Part shown: in pieces, positions 30,298-37,999 of the stretch
Layout of the letters: every line of letters begins with the position of its first letter
Numbering within the stretch: the stretch's first letter is position 1
Assembly: GCA_016217545.1 (NCBI GenBank)
Contig: JACRHT010000016.1
Location: 248,001-312,000, forward strand
DNA length: 64,000 nucleotides
Reading direction: 5' to 3'
DNA from: Opitutia bacterium
Lineage (GTDB): Bacteria; Verrucomicrobiota; Verrucomicrobiia; Opitutales; Opitutaceae
Translations under genes and position numbers: made by a program
Notes under the pieces: generated by a model
Databases searched by the model: none
Told to the model about the DNA's origin: nothing
The model's input: the letters and a program-made list of their open reading frames with translations, nothing else

Positions 30298-32022
30298 TCA
30301 GGCTTTCGTCCGATCGGCCGCGATCGAAAACTCGCACATCACGCGCGTGCCGAGTCCGGGCTGCGAATCGACGACGAAGGTGCCGCCGATCATGTTGGCG
30401 CGGTATTCCATCAGGCGCAGTCCGCCCTTGCGCAAGGGCCGCGCGGCGGCGTCGAAGCCCTTGCCATCGTCGGCGATCGTCAGGCGAAAGTCCGCGCCGC
30501 CCTGCGCGAGGAGCGTGACTTCGATGTTCCTCGCCGCACTGTGGCGGAGCGCGTTGTTGATCGCCTCCTGCGAAATGCGGTAGAGCTGCACGCCGGTGAG
30601 ATGGTCGCACTCAAACTGCGGCGGGCTGCGGAACCGACAGCGCACGCCCTGGATCACCTCGGTGCTTTCCACGAGTTCCGTGAGCGCCGAATGCAGGCCG
30701 CCCGCCTGCTCCAACTGCACCGGGCAAAGACCGCGGGCCAGCGCGCGCGACTCGAGCGTGGCGTCGTTCGAAAGCGCCGCGATGAGGTTGGCCTGCTCGG
30801 CGTTTTGCGCATCGCCGCTCGCCAGGCGGTCGCGCAACGCCGTCGCGAGGCACGCGAGTCCGGTCAATTTCTGGCCGAGTCCGTCGTGCAGGTCGGCGCC
30901 GATGCGCTGTTGCTCGGCGTCGATCACGGTGAGGAGCCGCTGCTCAAGCCAGCGGCGTTCGGTGACGTCGCGTCCGAGGAACGTCACGCCGGCGCCCGGA
31001 CTGCCCACCGCGTAGAAATCGGCGTGCCACTCGCGCTCGTTCGCCTGTCCGCGAAGCGTGAAGCTCACTTCCTCGTTGCGCTGCGCGCGTTCGAGCGCGT
31101 CGCGGCTTTGCGGGAAAAGATCGGCGAAGACCGCGCCGGTGATCGTCTCGGCGGCGATGCCGCAATGCGCGAGCTTGCCGCGCGCCTCCAGCACCTGGCC
31201 GGAGGCGTCGAGGCGGCCGACGATGACCGGCAGGTTCTTCATGATGTTGTCGAGCAGCTGCGCCTGCCGGAGCCGCTCCTCCTCGGAGCGGACGCGCTCG
31301 GTGATGTCGATGGCAGCGAGACCTTGCAGCTGCCTCTCGAGCGAGACGGTGAGCGGGAAGGTCGTCACGAGCCAGCACCGCTCCTGATGCCGGAGGATCC
31401 ACGGCGTGGCGCTTTCGCGGGGGCGCAAATCGCCGTCGAAATCGCGCATGTGTTCCGCGAAGAGCCGATTCTGGAAAAGCACTCCACCCTCGTGGTCGCA
31501 GATCGCGACGGCGCACGGGACATTGTGCATGAAAAGCTCGAGCTGGTTCTGGCTCGAGCGCAGCTCCCGCAGGGTGTTGCTGTGGCGGAGCGCGTAGCGG
31601 ATCGAGCGTTCGAGCTGGCCCGTGGTGAGGCCGTTCTTGCACAGGTAATCCGCCGCACCCGCGCGGGTGGACTCGCGGTCGATCTCGTGGCTGTCGTGGC
31701 CGGTGAGCAGAATCACGGGCAGGCCGCAGTTCTTCGCCTGCGCCATCCGGACGAGTTCGAGCCCCGTCTCCATGCCGAGACGGTAGTCGACGATGGCGAC
31801 GTCGTGACCGCCGCGCTCGAGCGCATCGAGACCGGCGGCGTAACTGGCGGCCCACTCGAGGCGGTATTCCGCGAAGGTATTGCGGGTGAGCAGCCGGGAA
31901 ACGACGAAGAAATCGTTCTCGTCGTCGTCGACCACCAACACGCGAACGGGCGCAGAGGCGGCAGCCGCGCCGGTGGTCGGTGGCAGCGATTGGGCGAGCG
32001 TTTGCTTCACGGAAACGGACAT
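30298..32022 (-). CDS. Hybrid sensor histidine kinase: REC-PAS-PAS-HisKA_3-HATPase
   Basis: 574 residues, no membrane segment. An N-terminal receiver domain (VRVLVVDDDENDFF with acceptor in VAIVDYRLGMETG) is followed by two PAS-like regions (~150-260 and ~265-365). A NarX/DegS-type dimerisation domain follows with His379 in RIGADLHDGLGQKLTGLA, then an ATPase domain with QEAINNALRHS and IADDGKGFD. The HisKA_3 type normally pairs with NarL/LuxR regulators, and one is encoded 340 bases upstream on the same strand. A receiver at the front of a cytoplasmic kinase suggests it integrates signals from another kinase. Confidence 0.88.
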   Translation of the reverse strand: MSVSVKQTLAQSLPPTTGAAAASAPVRVLVVDDDENDFFVVSRLLTRNTFAEYRLEWAASYAAGLDALERGGHDVAIVDYRLGMETGLELVRMAQAKNCGLPVILLTGHDSHEIDRESTRAGAADYLCKNGLTTGQLERSIRYALRHSNTLRELRSSQNQLELFMHNVPCAVAICDHEGGVLFQNRLFAEHMRDFDGDLRPRESATPWILRHQERCWLVTTFPLTVSLERQLQGLAAIDITERVRSEEERLRQAQLLDNIMKNLPVIVGRLDASGQVLEARGKLAHCGIAAETITGAVFADLFPQSRDALERAQRNEEVSFTLRGQANEREWHADFYAVGSPGAGVTFLGRDVTERRWLEQRLLTVIDAEQQRIGADLHDGLGQKLTGLACLATALRDRLASGDAQNAEQANLIAALSNDATLESRALARGLCPVQLEQAGGLHSALTELVESTEVIQGVRCRFRSPPQFECDHLTGVQLYRISQEAINNALRHSAARNIEVTLLAQGGADFRLTIADDGKGFDAAARPLRKGGLRLMEYRANMIGGTFVVDSQPGLGTRVMCEFSIAADRTKA

Positions 32023-32362
32023 GGGGAAGGACGGTTGCGTGAGTGGAAACCAAGCGACGAGCGGCGCACGGCGGCGGCGCAACTCCGGCGAACCAACGTG
32101 GAGGCGGACGCGGCGACGGTAGCACAATCGTCCCGATTTGCACCAAGCGATTCCCTTCGCGCACCACGCCGGGCACCGCGAAGTTCACCTCGATCGCTCG
32201 ATGCTTCCGCAGGACGAATTCCCCGCATCGACTCTGCTCCGCGTAGGCTCGGGCTTAGCGACAATTCACGCGACGAAGCATCGGGCGCCGCGCGCCCTTC
32301 CCCGTCCGGCCAAACCGCTGGAAGCTTCCCCGCTGACGGCCCGGGCAGCCCCTGCAAGCGCA
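32023..32362. other. Gap between response regulator and sensor kinase genes
   Basis: 340 bases without a supported gene. The length suggests the kinase gene has its own promoter instead of simple co-transcription with the regulator. I see no tRNA-like fold, strong hairpin with T-run or sigma54-type element in it. Confidence 0.35.
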
Positions 32363-33085
32363 TCAGACACTGTCCTGCGCCTTCACCCACTGAATCGCGT
32401 AGCGCACGAGTTCGGCGCCGGACTCGAGGCTCAGCTTGAGCTTCAAGTGTTCGCGGTAGGAATCGATGGTCTTCACGCTCAAGTTGAGGCGCTCCGCGAT
32501 CTGGCGGGTCGCGTAGCCGTTGCCGATGAGTTGGAAGACTTCCATCTCGCGATCGCTGAGACTTTCGACGGGGGACGTGACTTCCCCGGTGCGATTGTTC
32601 ACGAGGCGCGACAGCATGCGACCGCGCACGCGATCGCTGATGTAGAGCTCTCCGGTGCTGATCTTCCCGAGGGCCTCGACCACGCGCTCGCTCGCCTCGT
32701 GTTTCATCAAATAGCCGCGCGCGCCGGCGCGGAGAGCCCGCTCGGCGAAAAGCTCCTCATCGTGCATCGAGACGATCAGAATCAACAGATCCGGCGAGTG
32801 AGCTTTCAGGTTTTTCGTGAGCTCGATGCCGTTGGCGGAGCGCAGCGCGATGTCGACGATCACGATGTCCGGCTTGAGCTTCGCGGCGAGATCCATGGCC
32901 TGGGCGGCGTTGTCGGACTCGCCCACGACCGACATTCCGGGCTGCTGGCTGATGAGCATGCGCAGCCCCTGCCGGGTGATCGGGTGGTCGTCGACGAGCA
33001 GGATCTTCCGGGCAGTGGACGGAGCGGGCGCGGCAGCGGAACTGTCGCCGTCGGCGGACGATGGGGCCTTCATGCGAGTTTGCAT
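32363..33085 (-). CDS. NarL/FixJ-type response regulator (REC-LuxR HTH)
   Basis: 240 residues. After a ~25-residue Ala/Ser/Pro-rich leader the receiver begins with ARKILLVDDHPITRQGLRMLI, phosphoacceptor Asp in DIVIVDIALRSANG, and a LMKHEASERV end. The LuxR-type helix-turn-helix is LSDREMEVFQLIGNGYATRQIAERLNLSVKTIDSYREHLKLKL. It probably receives phosphate from the HisKA_3 kinase encoded downstream. Target genes are not evident. Starts at 33085 or 33073 are both reasonable. Confidence 0.9.
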   Translation of the reverse strand: MQTRMKAPSSADGDSSAAAPAPSTARKILLVDDHPITRQGLRMLISQQPGMSVVGESDNAAQAMDLAAKLKPDIVIVDIALRSANGIELTKNLKAHSPDLLILIVSMHDEELFAERALRAGARGYLMKHEASERVVEALGKISTGELYISDRVRGRMLSRLVNNRTGEVTSPVESLSDREMEVFQLIGNGYATRQIAERLNLSVKTIDSYREHLKLKLSLESGAELVRYAIQWVKAQDSV

Positions 33086-33165
33086 TGATTCCCCGTGGAC
33101 ACCGGCGAGCAAGCCAAAGTGCCATCGGGAAATCCCCCAAATTCAAACGCGTCCGGCAAAACGGC

Positions 33166-33201
33166 AAAGGCCGCGCGGACTTCGCAGTCCACGCGGCCTT
33201 T
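33166..33201 (-). terminator. Terminator after the amtB-PII operon
   Basis: A 15-bp stem with one mismatch (AAAGGCCGCG..GAC / GTCC.CGCGGCCTTT) and loop TTCGCA, 38 bases past the PII stop. T-runs on either side are short, so it may act in both directions with modest strength. Confidence 0.65.
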
Positions 33202-33238
33202 GTTGGTGTTGGTGTGTGTCAGTGACGCCGTTAGGCGG

Positions 33239-33583
33239 TCAAATCGCGGTGCCGCCGCGCTCGCCGGTGCGGATGCGGATGCACTCCTTGAGTTCCTGGA
33301 TGAAGATCTTGCCGTCGCCGACCTCGCCGTCCTTGCCGGACTTCGCGGCCTTCAGGATGGCGTTGACGGTGATGTCTTCGAAGGCGTCGTTGCAGGCGAT
33401 CTTGATCTCGATACGCGGAATCAGGTTCGGGATGACCTTCTGACCGCGCTGGAATTCGATTTCCTGCTGTTGGCCGTGGCCGGAGACGCGGCTCACGGTG
33501 ATGCGCTCGATTTCGGCGTCGATGAGGGCCTGGCGGACCTCGTCGAGTTTCTCTTCGCGGATGATGGCGGTGATAAGCTTCAT
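33239..33583 (-). CDS. glnK: PII nitrogen regulatory protein without the usual T-loop tyrosine
   Basis: 114 residues. PII trimer protein that binds ATP/ADP and 2-oxoglutarate and gates AmtB. Matches begin MKLITAIIREEKLDEVRQAL and end GDGKIFIQELKECIRIRTGERGGTAI (ATP-binding B/C loops). The T-loop reads SGHGQQQEIEFQRGQKVIPNLIP; the position of the uridylylated Tyr51 in GlnB/GlnK is Gln here and no Tyr occurs in the loop, so classical uridylylation cannot happen. A small insertion (GKDGEV) precedes GDGK. The gene follows amtB by 14 bases and its Shine-Dalgarno sequence AAGGAG overlaps the amtB stop. Confidence 0.92.
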   Translation of the reverse strand: MKLITAIIREEKLDEVRQALIDAEIERITVSRVSGHGQQQEIEFQRGQKVIPNLIPRIEIKIACNDAFEDITVNAILKAAKSGKDGEVGDGKIFIQELKECIRIRTGERGGTAI

Positions 33584-33597
33584 GGTCGGGGCGCTCC

Positions 33598-34917
33598 TTA
33601 GTTGAGGTTGTTGAGGCCGTAGCCGCGCTCGCCGTGGAGGTCATGGTCCATGCCCGCGCGCTCAGACTGCTCGCTGAGGCGGAGACCGACCGTCTTCTGC
33701 ACGATGAACCCGATGATCAGCGTCATCACGACGGCGAAGGCCACCGTGGCGCCGACCGCGAGGGCCTGTGTCTTCAGCTGGCCCACGAGCGTCCAGCCTT
33801 CCGGCTTGGCCCAGCTGTCGCGGATGAAGAACGTGAGCGCGATGGCACCGATGATGCCGCCCGCGCCGTGCACGCCGAACGCGTCGAGCGTGTCGTCGTA
33901 GCCGAACTTGCCCTTCAGGGTGATGACGAAGTAGCAGCCGAGCGCGGCGATGACGCCGAGCGCGATGGCGCCCTTGACGCCGACCACACCGGCGGCCGGC
34001 GTGATGGCGACGAGACCGGCGAGAATGCCCGAGGCGAGACCGAGCGAGGTCGGCTTGCCGTGCGCGAAGGCTTCGATGAGCACCCAGGTGAGCGCGCCGG
34101 TGGCGGCGGCAACCTGCGTGACCGTGAGCGCGCGAGCGGTGTCGAGATTCGAGGCGACGGCGGAACCGGCGTTGAAGCCGAACCAGCCGACCCAGAGGAG
34201 ACCGGCGCCGAGGAGCACCATCGTGAGGTTGTTCGGCGAGGTGGAAAGTTTCGGGTGGCCGAGGCGCGGGCCGACGAACAGCGCGAGCACGAGACCCGAG
34301 ATGCCCGAGGAGATATGGACGACCGTGCCGCCCGCGAAGTCGATGGCGCCCATCTTGAAGAAGTAGCCGTCACTCGCCCAAACCCAGTGACAGAGGGGCG
34401 CGTAGACGAAGAGGACCCAAAGGGTGATGAAGACCGCCCAACCGCGGAAGCTGATGCGCTCCGCGACCGCACCGGCGATCAGCGCCGGCGTGATGATCGC
34501 GAACTTGCCCTGGAACATCGCGAACACGTATTCGGGCACGTTGTAGGACATGATCGTCTGATCGATGCCCGAGAGGAACACGAGGTCCTTGTTCCAGCCC
34601 ACAAAGCCGCCGAGGATGTTCGGGCCGAAGGCCAGCGAGTATCCGACGACCGCCCAGATGACACCGACGATCGCCATGGCGATGAACGAGTGCATCATGG
34701 TGCCGAGAACGTTTTTCGTGCGGACAAGGCCGCCGTAGAAAAGCGCCAGGCCGGGGACCATCAGCAACACGAGCGTCGTCGAGACGAGCATCCACGAAGT
34801 GATGCCTGAGTCGACCGTCGGAGCGGGTGGCGTCGCGGCCTGCGCGAGCGCGAGCGTTGGCAGGGAAAGCACGGCGGCTCCGGCCGCGAGCTTCCGTAGT
34901 GGGTGTGTGTTCATCAT
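33598..34917 (-). CDS. amtB: Ammonium transporter AmtB
   Basis: 439 residues. Signal peptide-like N-terminus (LAAGAAVLSLPTLALAQ), then about eleven hydrophobic helices. Family signatures: FYGGLVRTKNVLGTMMHSF, a pore-lining HWVWASDGY region, GAIDFAGGTVVHISSGISGLVLAL (ammonium transporter signature) and DAFGVHGAGGIIGAI with the conserved His. Imports ammonium or ammonia across the inner membrane. First gene of amtB-glnK; a sigma54-type promoter lies 35 bases upstream of the start, implying nitrogen control. Confidence 0.96.
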   Translation of the reverse strand: MMNTHPLRKLAAGAAVLSLPTLALAQAATPPAPTVDSGITSWMLVSTTLVLLMVPGLALFYGGLVRTKNVLGTMMHSFIAMAIVGVIWAVVGYSLAFGPNILGGFVGWNKDLVFLSGIDQTIMSYNVPEYVFAMFQGKFAIITPALIAGAVAERISFRGWAVFITLWVLFVYAPLCHWVWASDGYFFKMGAIDFAGGTVVHISSGISGLVLALFVGPRLGHPKLSTSPNNLTMVLLGAGLLWVGWFGFNAGSAVASNLDTARALTVTQVAAATGALTWVLIEAFAHGKPTSLGLASGILAGLVAITPAAGVVGVKGAIALGVIAALGCYFVITLKGKFGYDDTLDAFGVHGAGGIIGAIALTFFIRDSWAKPEGWTLVGQLKTQALAVGATVAFAVVMTLIIGFIVQKTVGLRLSEQSERAGMDHDLHGERGYGLNNLN

Positions 34918-34952
34918 GTGTGGTATGGGGTAAGGGACCCGCCACGCGTAAC

Positions 34953-34968
34953 GCAGAGCCCGTGCCAA
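34953..34968 (-). promoter_or_regulatory. Sigma54-type promoter of amtB-glnK
   Basis: Minus-strand TTGGCAC-GGGCT-CTGCG: the -24 GG and -12 GC are correctly spaced (TGGCAC, 5 bases, CTGC against consensus TTGC). It ends about 35 bases before the amtB ATG. NtrC-like activator sites were not identified. Confidence 0.75.
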
Positions 34969-35049
34969 CCGCGCCGGAGCGCGCGTGTCATCGGAAAATT
35001 TATGCCGCCACCGCACCGCGCCGCGCCGGCGCGCGTGTGCAATCGGTCG

Positions 35050-35610
35050 TCAGTTCTTCGACGGATCGTCCGGCTCGTCCGCGAGCAACTTCAACTCGGG
35101 ATCGAGCGAGCCCAAAATCAATCGCCACAACGCCGGCCCCTCCTCGGCGCCGAGGTTGTAGTTGGCCGGCCCCGCGACGAACCACGTGTTCTGCTTCATC
35201 TCGTTTTCGAGCTGTCCCTTCCCCCAGCCCGCATAACCGAGGAAGCCGCGCAGCGTGTAACCCGGCTCGGCCACCAACGCGGCCGCACGATCGGGGTCGA
35301 GGCCGAACTGCAGCTCGAACTCGCTGGGATCCTCGCGCCACCGCCAGGCCGCGAGGATGAGCTTCGCCGTCTCGACCGGGCCTCCGGTGTAGAGCGGGAC
35401 CTTGGCCAACGGACTCAGCGCGAAGTCCGGACTGATTTCGTCGAGCCGGCGCCGCAGCGGACGGTTGATGACGATCCCAAGCGCACCGTCCGCATCGTGC
35501 GCCGACATGAGCACGACGGTGCGGCCGAAATTCGGGTCCTTCATCGCCGGATGCGAAAGCAACAAGCTGCCCGCGAGACTCTCCTTCGGATTCGGGCGGC
35601 GCGCTTTCAT
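35050..35610 (-). CDS. yqgE: YqgE/AlgH family protein
   Basis: 186 residues. Family landmarks: SLLLSHPAMKDPNFGRTVVLMSAHDADGALGIVINRPL, LYTGGPVE, and LRGFLGYAGWGKGQLENEMKQNTWFV. Function is unresolved in the family. The ATG at 35610 (MKARRPNPKESLAGS) was taken over an upstream start because the conserved core begins about 10 residues later. It follows the dCMP deaminase gene by 51 bases on the same strand. Confidence 0.9.
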   Translation of the reverse strand: MKARRPNPKESLAGSLLLSHPAMKDPNFGRTVVLMSAHDADGALGIVINRPLRRRLDEISPDFALSPLAKVPLYTGGPVETAKLILAAWRWREDPSEFELQFGLDPDRAAALVAEPGYTLRGFLGYAGWGKGQLENEMKQNTWFVAGPANYNLGAEEGPALWRLILGSLDPELKLLADEPDDPSKN

Positions 35611-35661
35611 GGAGAGGAGGACAAGTGCGGCGGCACGCCGTGGCATCGGCGCGCCGCCGGC

Positions 35662-36180
35662 TCAGAGTTTGGAAATCCTCACGCCTGCGTCGGCGAGGAT
35701 CGGCGCCACGAACGGGTCGTTGTTGTAGTCCGTGTGGTATTTGATTTCCGCGATGCCGGCGGCCGCGAGGATCTTCGCGCAGTTGATGCACGGGTAATGG
35801 GTCACATAGACCGTGCAGCCCTCGACGCTCGAGCCGCGGCGCGCGGCATCGGCCACGGCGTTCTGCTCGGCGTGCACGGTCGCGGTCTCGTGGTTGTCGC
35901 GGATGCGCGAGACGTGCGGCGTGCCGGGCAGCCAGCCGTTGTAGCCCGCCGCGACGATGCGGTTGCGCCGCTCGCCGCCGGTCACGATGACGCAGCCAAC
36001 GTTCAGCCGCTCACAGTTCGACCGCGACGAGATCAGCGTCGCCGTCGCCATGAAATACTCGTCCCAGCTCGGCCGGTGATCGAAGCGAGCGGTGGCGTCG
36101 GCAATCAGGTCGATGGGGTTGCTCGTAGCCGTCTCGCGCGGAGCGGCGGCGGGAGCGGTAGGTTTCAAGCCAGCCTCCAT
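35662..36180 (-). CDS. Deoxycytidylate deaminase-like protein
   Basis: 172 residues. Zinc-dependent cytidine/deoxycytidylate deaminase fold with the catalytic HAEQNAV motif and the second zinc site PCINCAKIL; the N-terminal part SWDEYFMATATLISSRSNCERLNVGCVIV is typical of dCMP deaminase/ComEB. It would convert dCMP to dUMP for thymidylate synthesis. The first ~30 residues (KPTAPAAAPRETATSN) are an unconserved extension. Divergent from the Nif3-like gene with an 84-base gap. Confidence 0.9.
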   Translation of the reverse strand: MEAGLKPTAPAAAPRETATSNPIDLIADATARFDHRPSWDEYFMATATLISSRSNCERLNVGCVIVTGGERRNRIVAAGYNGWLPGTPHVSRIRDNHETATVHAEQNAVADAARRGSSVEGCTVYVTHYPCINCAKILAAAGIAEIKYHTDYNNDPFVAPILADAGVRISKL

Positions 36181-36264
36181 GCCGTCACGCTGCCGGCCGT
36201 CTGCCCGCTGGCAAGCCTCAGCTGCGTCTTGCGCGCGCCCGTCCCGCCGCTCAACCTGCCCCGA

Positions 36265-37017
36265 ATGGCTTCGCTCCAGCAGCTCACCGACTACTGCGAC
36301 CGGCGCACCCGGCGTTCGTCCTTCAAGGACTATCCCGGCGCGGTCAACGGCCTGCAGGTCGGCAACGACGGGCGCGTCACGAAGATCGGCGCCGCCGTCG
36401 ACGCGGGCCTCGTGCCGTTCGAGAAGGCGGTCGAGTGCGGCGTGGATTTTCTCGTCGTGCACCACGGGCTTTTCTGGGGCGGCGCGCAACCGCTCACCGG
36501 GCCAGCCTACGAACGCTACGCGACGCTCATCCGCGGCAACTGCGCCGTCTACTCCTCGCACCTGCCGCTCGATGCGCACGCGGAACTCGGCAACAACGTC
36601 CTGCTCGCGCGCCAACTCGGCCTGAAACCGAAGGGCCGCTTCCTGCCGCACGACGACGACTTCATCGGCTGGACCGCGCCGAACAAGTTCAAGCGCTCGC
36701 AGCTGCGCAACCGCCTCGAGGAACTCTACCCGCGCGTCGTCGCCCTCGAATTCGGCGCCGCGCAACCCAAGCACGTCGCGTTCTGCAGCGGCTCGGGCAA
36801 CAGCGCCATCGCCGCCCTGCCCGCGACCGGCATCGACACCCTCGTGACCGGCGAGCTGCGCGAAGAGTGGTTCAACTTCGCCCAGGAACAGCGCCTCAAT
36901 GTCTATTGCTGCGGCCACTACGCGACGGAGACGCTCGCCGTGAAGGCGCTCGCCGCCGAACTCGCGAAGAAATTCCGCCTGCCCTGGGTGTTCATCGACA
37001 CGGAAAATCCCCTTTGA
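36265..37017 (+). CDS. Nif3-like dinuclear metal-centre protein
   Basis: 250 residues. NIF3/DUF34 family signatures: NGLQVGNDGRVTKIGAAVD near the N-terminus, DFLVVHHGLFWGG (metal ligands), VYSSHLPLDAHAELGNN and, near the end, the second ligand block VYCCGHYATETLAVKALA. Possible metal-dependent hydrolase or GTP cyclohydrolase I type 2-like protein; a precise role is not established. Its stop overlaps the TTG start of aroQ (TTGA). Confidence 0.9.
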   Translation: MASLQQLTDYCDRRTRRSSFKDYPGAVNGLQVGNDGRVTKIGAAVDAGLVPFEKAVECGVDFLVVHHGLFWGGAQPLTGPAYERYATLIRGNCAVYSSHLPLDAHAELGNNVLLARQLGLKPKGRFLPHDDDFIGWTAPNKFKRSQLRNRLEELYPRVVALEFGAAQPKHVAFCSGSGNSAIAALPATGIDTLVTGELREEWFNFAQEQRLNVYCCGHYATETLAVKALAAELAKKFRLPWVFIDTENPL

Positions 37018-37451
37018 AAACCTTCGCCATCCTCCACGGCCCGAACCTCAACCGCCTCGGCAAACGCGAGCCGCACATCTACGGCACCGCGACGCTCAAG
37101 GACCTCGAGCAACTCATCCGCGCCGAAGCGAAGCGCCTGGGCGTCCGCGTCGTGTTCTTTCAGTCGAACCACGAAGGCGCGCTCATCGACCGCATCCATG
37201 CCCTCGCCGATCGCGGCGTCGCCGGCTTCGTCGTGAATTTCGGCGCCTACACCCACACGAGCATCGCGCTCCACGACGCCTTGAAGAGCGTCGCGCCGCT
37301 CCCCGCCGTCGAGGTGCACATCTCGGACATCAAGAAGCGGGAAAAATTCCGCCGCCACTCCTACACCGCCGCCGCCTGCATCGCGATGATCAGCGGCCGG
37401 GGTTTCCCGGGCTACCTCGAGGCGCTGCAACTCCTCGCCGCGCGCGCCTGA
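37014..37451 (+). CDS. aroQ: Type II 3-dehydroquinate dehydratase
   Basis: 145 residues, normal length. Third step of the shikimate pathway. Conserved blocks: ILHGPNLNRLGKREPHIYG (with the catalytic Tyr), FFQSNHEGALIDRIH, VNFGAYTHTSIALHDAL and EVHISDIKKREKFRRHSY with the catalytic His region. The start is TTG at 37014, inside the stop codon of the preceding gene (TTGA); no ATG is available before the conserved block, so coupled initiation is likely. Confidence 0.94.
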   Translation: MKTFAILHGPNLNRLGKREPHIYGTATLKDLEQLIRAEAKRLGVRVVFFQSNHEGALIDRIHALADRGVAGFVVNFGAYTHTSIALHDALKSVAPLPAVEVHISDIKKREKFRRHSYTAAACIAMISGRGFPGYLEALQLLAARA

Positions 37452-37486
37452 CCGCGCGCCGTTCTCCGTCCTCAGTCCTCCGTTTC

Positions 37487-37999
37487 ATGGGCCAGCATCT
37501 TCCCGACTTCACCGAGCCGCGTTGGTTCGTCTGCCACACCAAGCCGCGCTGCGAAAAGAAATTCGCCGATCTCCTCGCGCGCGAGAAATTCGATCACTAC
37601 CTCGCGCTGATCGAGAGCGTGCGCCGCTACGGCACGCAGAAAAAGGTGTTCACGAAACCGCTCTTCGCCGGCTACGTCTTCGCGCAAATCATCCCGGAAA
37701 AAAAGGCGCGCGTCTACCAGCAGGACCTCCTCGTCCGCGCCCTCATGGTGGAGAACGAATCCGTCTTCCTGCGCCAGCTCGCCGATGTGAAGGCGGTCTG
37801 CGCGTCCGGCTACGAAGCGGCGCTGCACCCGTTGATTCGCAAGGGCACCCGCGTGCGCGTGAGCGGCGGCGCGCTCCACGGCCTCGAAGGATATGTGGAC
37901 GATCCGGTGAACCCGAAGGGAATCGTCGTGTCCGTGGACGTGCTGCAGCAGGGCCTGCTGGTCCGCCTGCCGCTCGAAAGCCTGCAACCGCTCCCGTGA
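37487..37999 (+). CDS. RfaH-like NusG paralogue (transcription elongation/antitermination)
   Basis: 170 residues. NGN domain with RWFVCHTKPRCEKKFADLL and KKVFTKPLFAGYVFAQI, followed by a KOW domain (RKGTRVRVSGGALHGLEGYV). The HTKPRxE start and PLFPGY-type motif match specialised paralogues such as RfaH, LoaP and UpxY more than housekeeping NusG, which would be expected in the secE-rpl region. These proteins bind RNA polymerase and let it read long operons for secreted or surface products. The downstream outer-membrane gene overlaps its stop (GTGA). Confidence 0.85.
   Translation: MGQHLPDFTEPRWFVCHTKPRCEKKFADLLAREKFDHYLALIESVRRYGTQKKVFTKPLFAGYVFAQIIPEKKARVYQQDLLVRALMVENESVFLRQLADVKAVCASGYEAALHPLIRKGTRVRVSGGALHGLEGYVDDPVNPKGIVVSVDVLQQGLLVRLPLESLQPLP

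Noticed and set aside
33106-33125. Possible sigma54 promoter before the NarL-type regulator (TGGCAC...TTGC on the minus strand)
   Set aside because: The spacer is six bases, not five, so the -24 and -12 elements are out of phase; it is also very close to the start codon.
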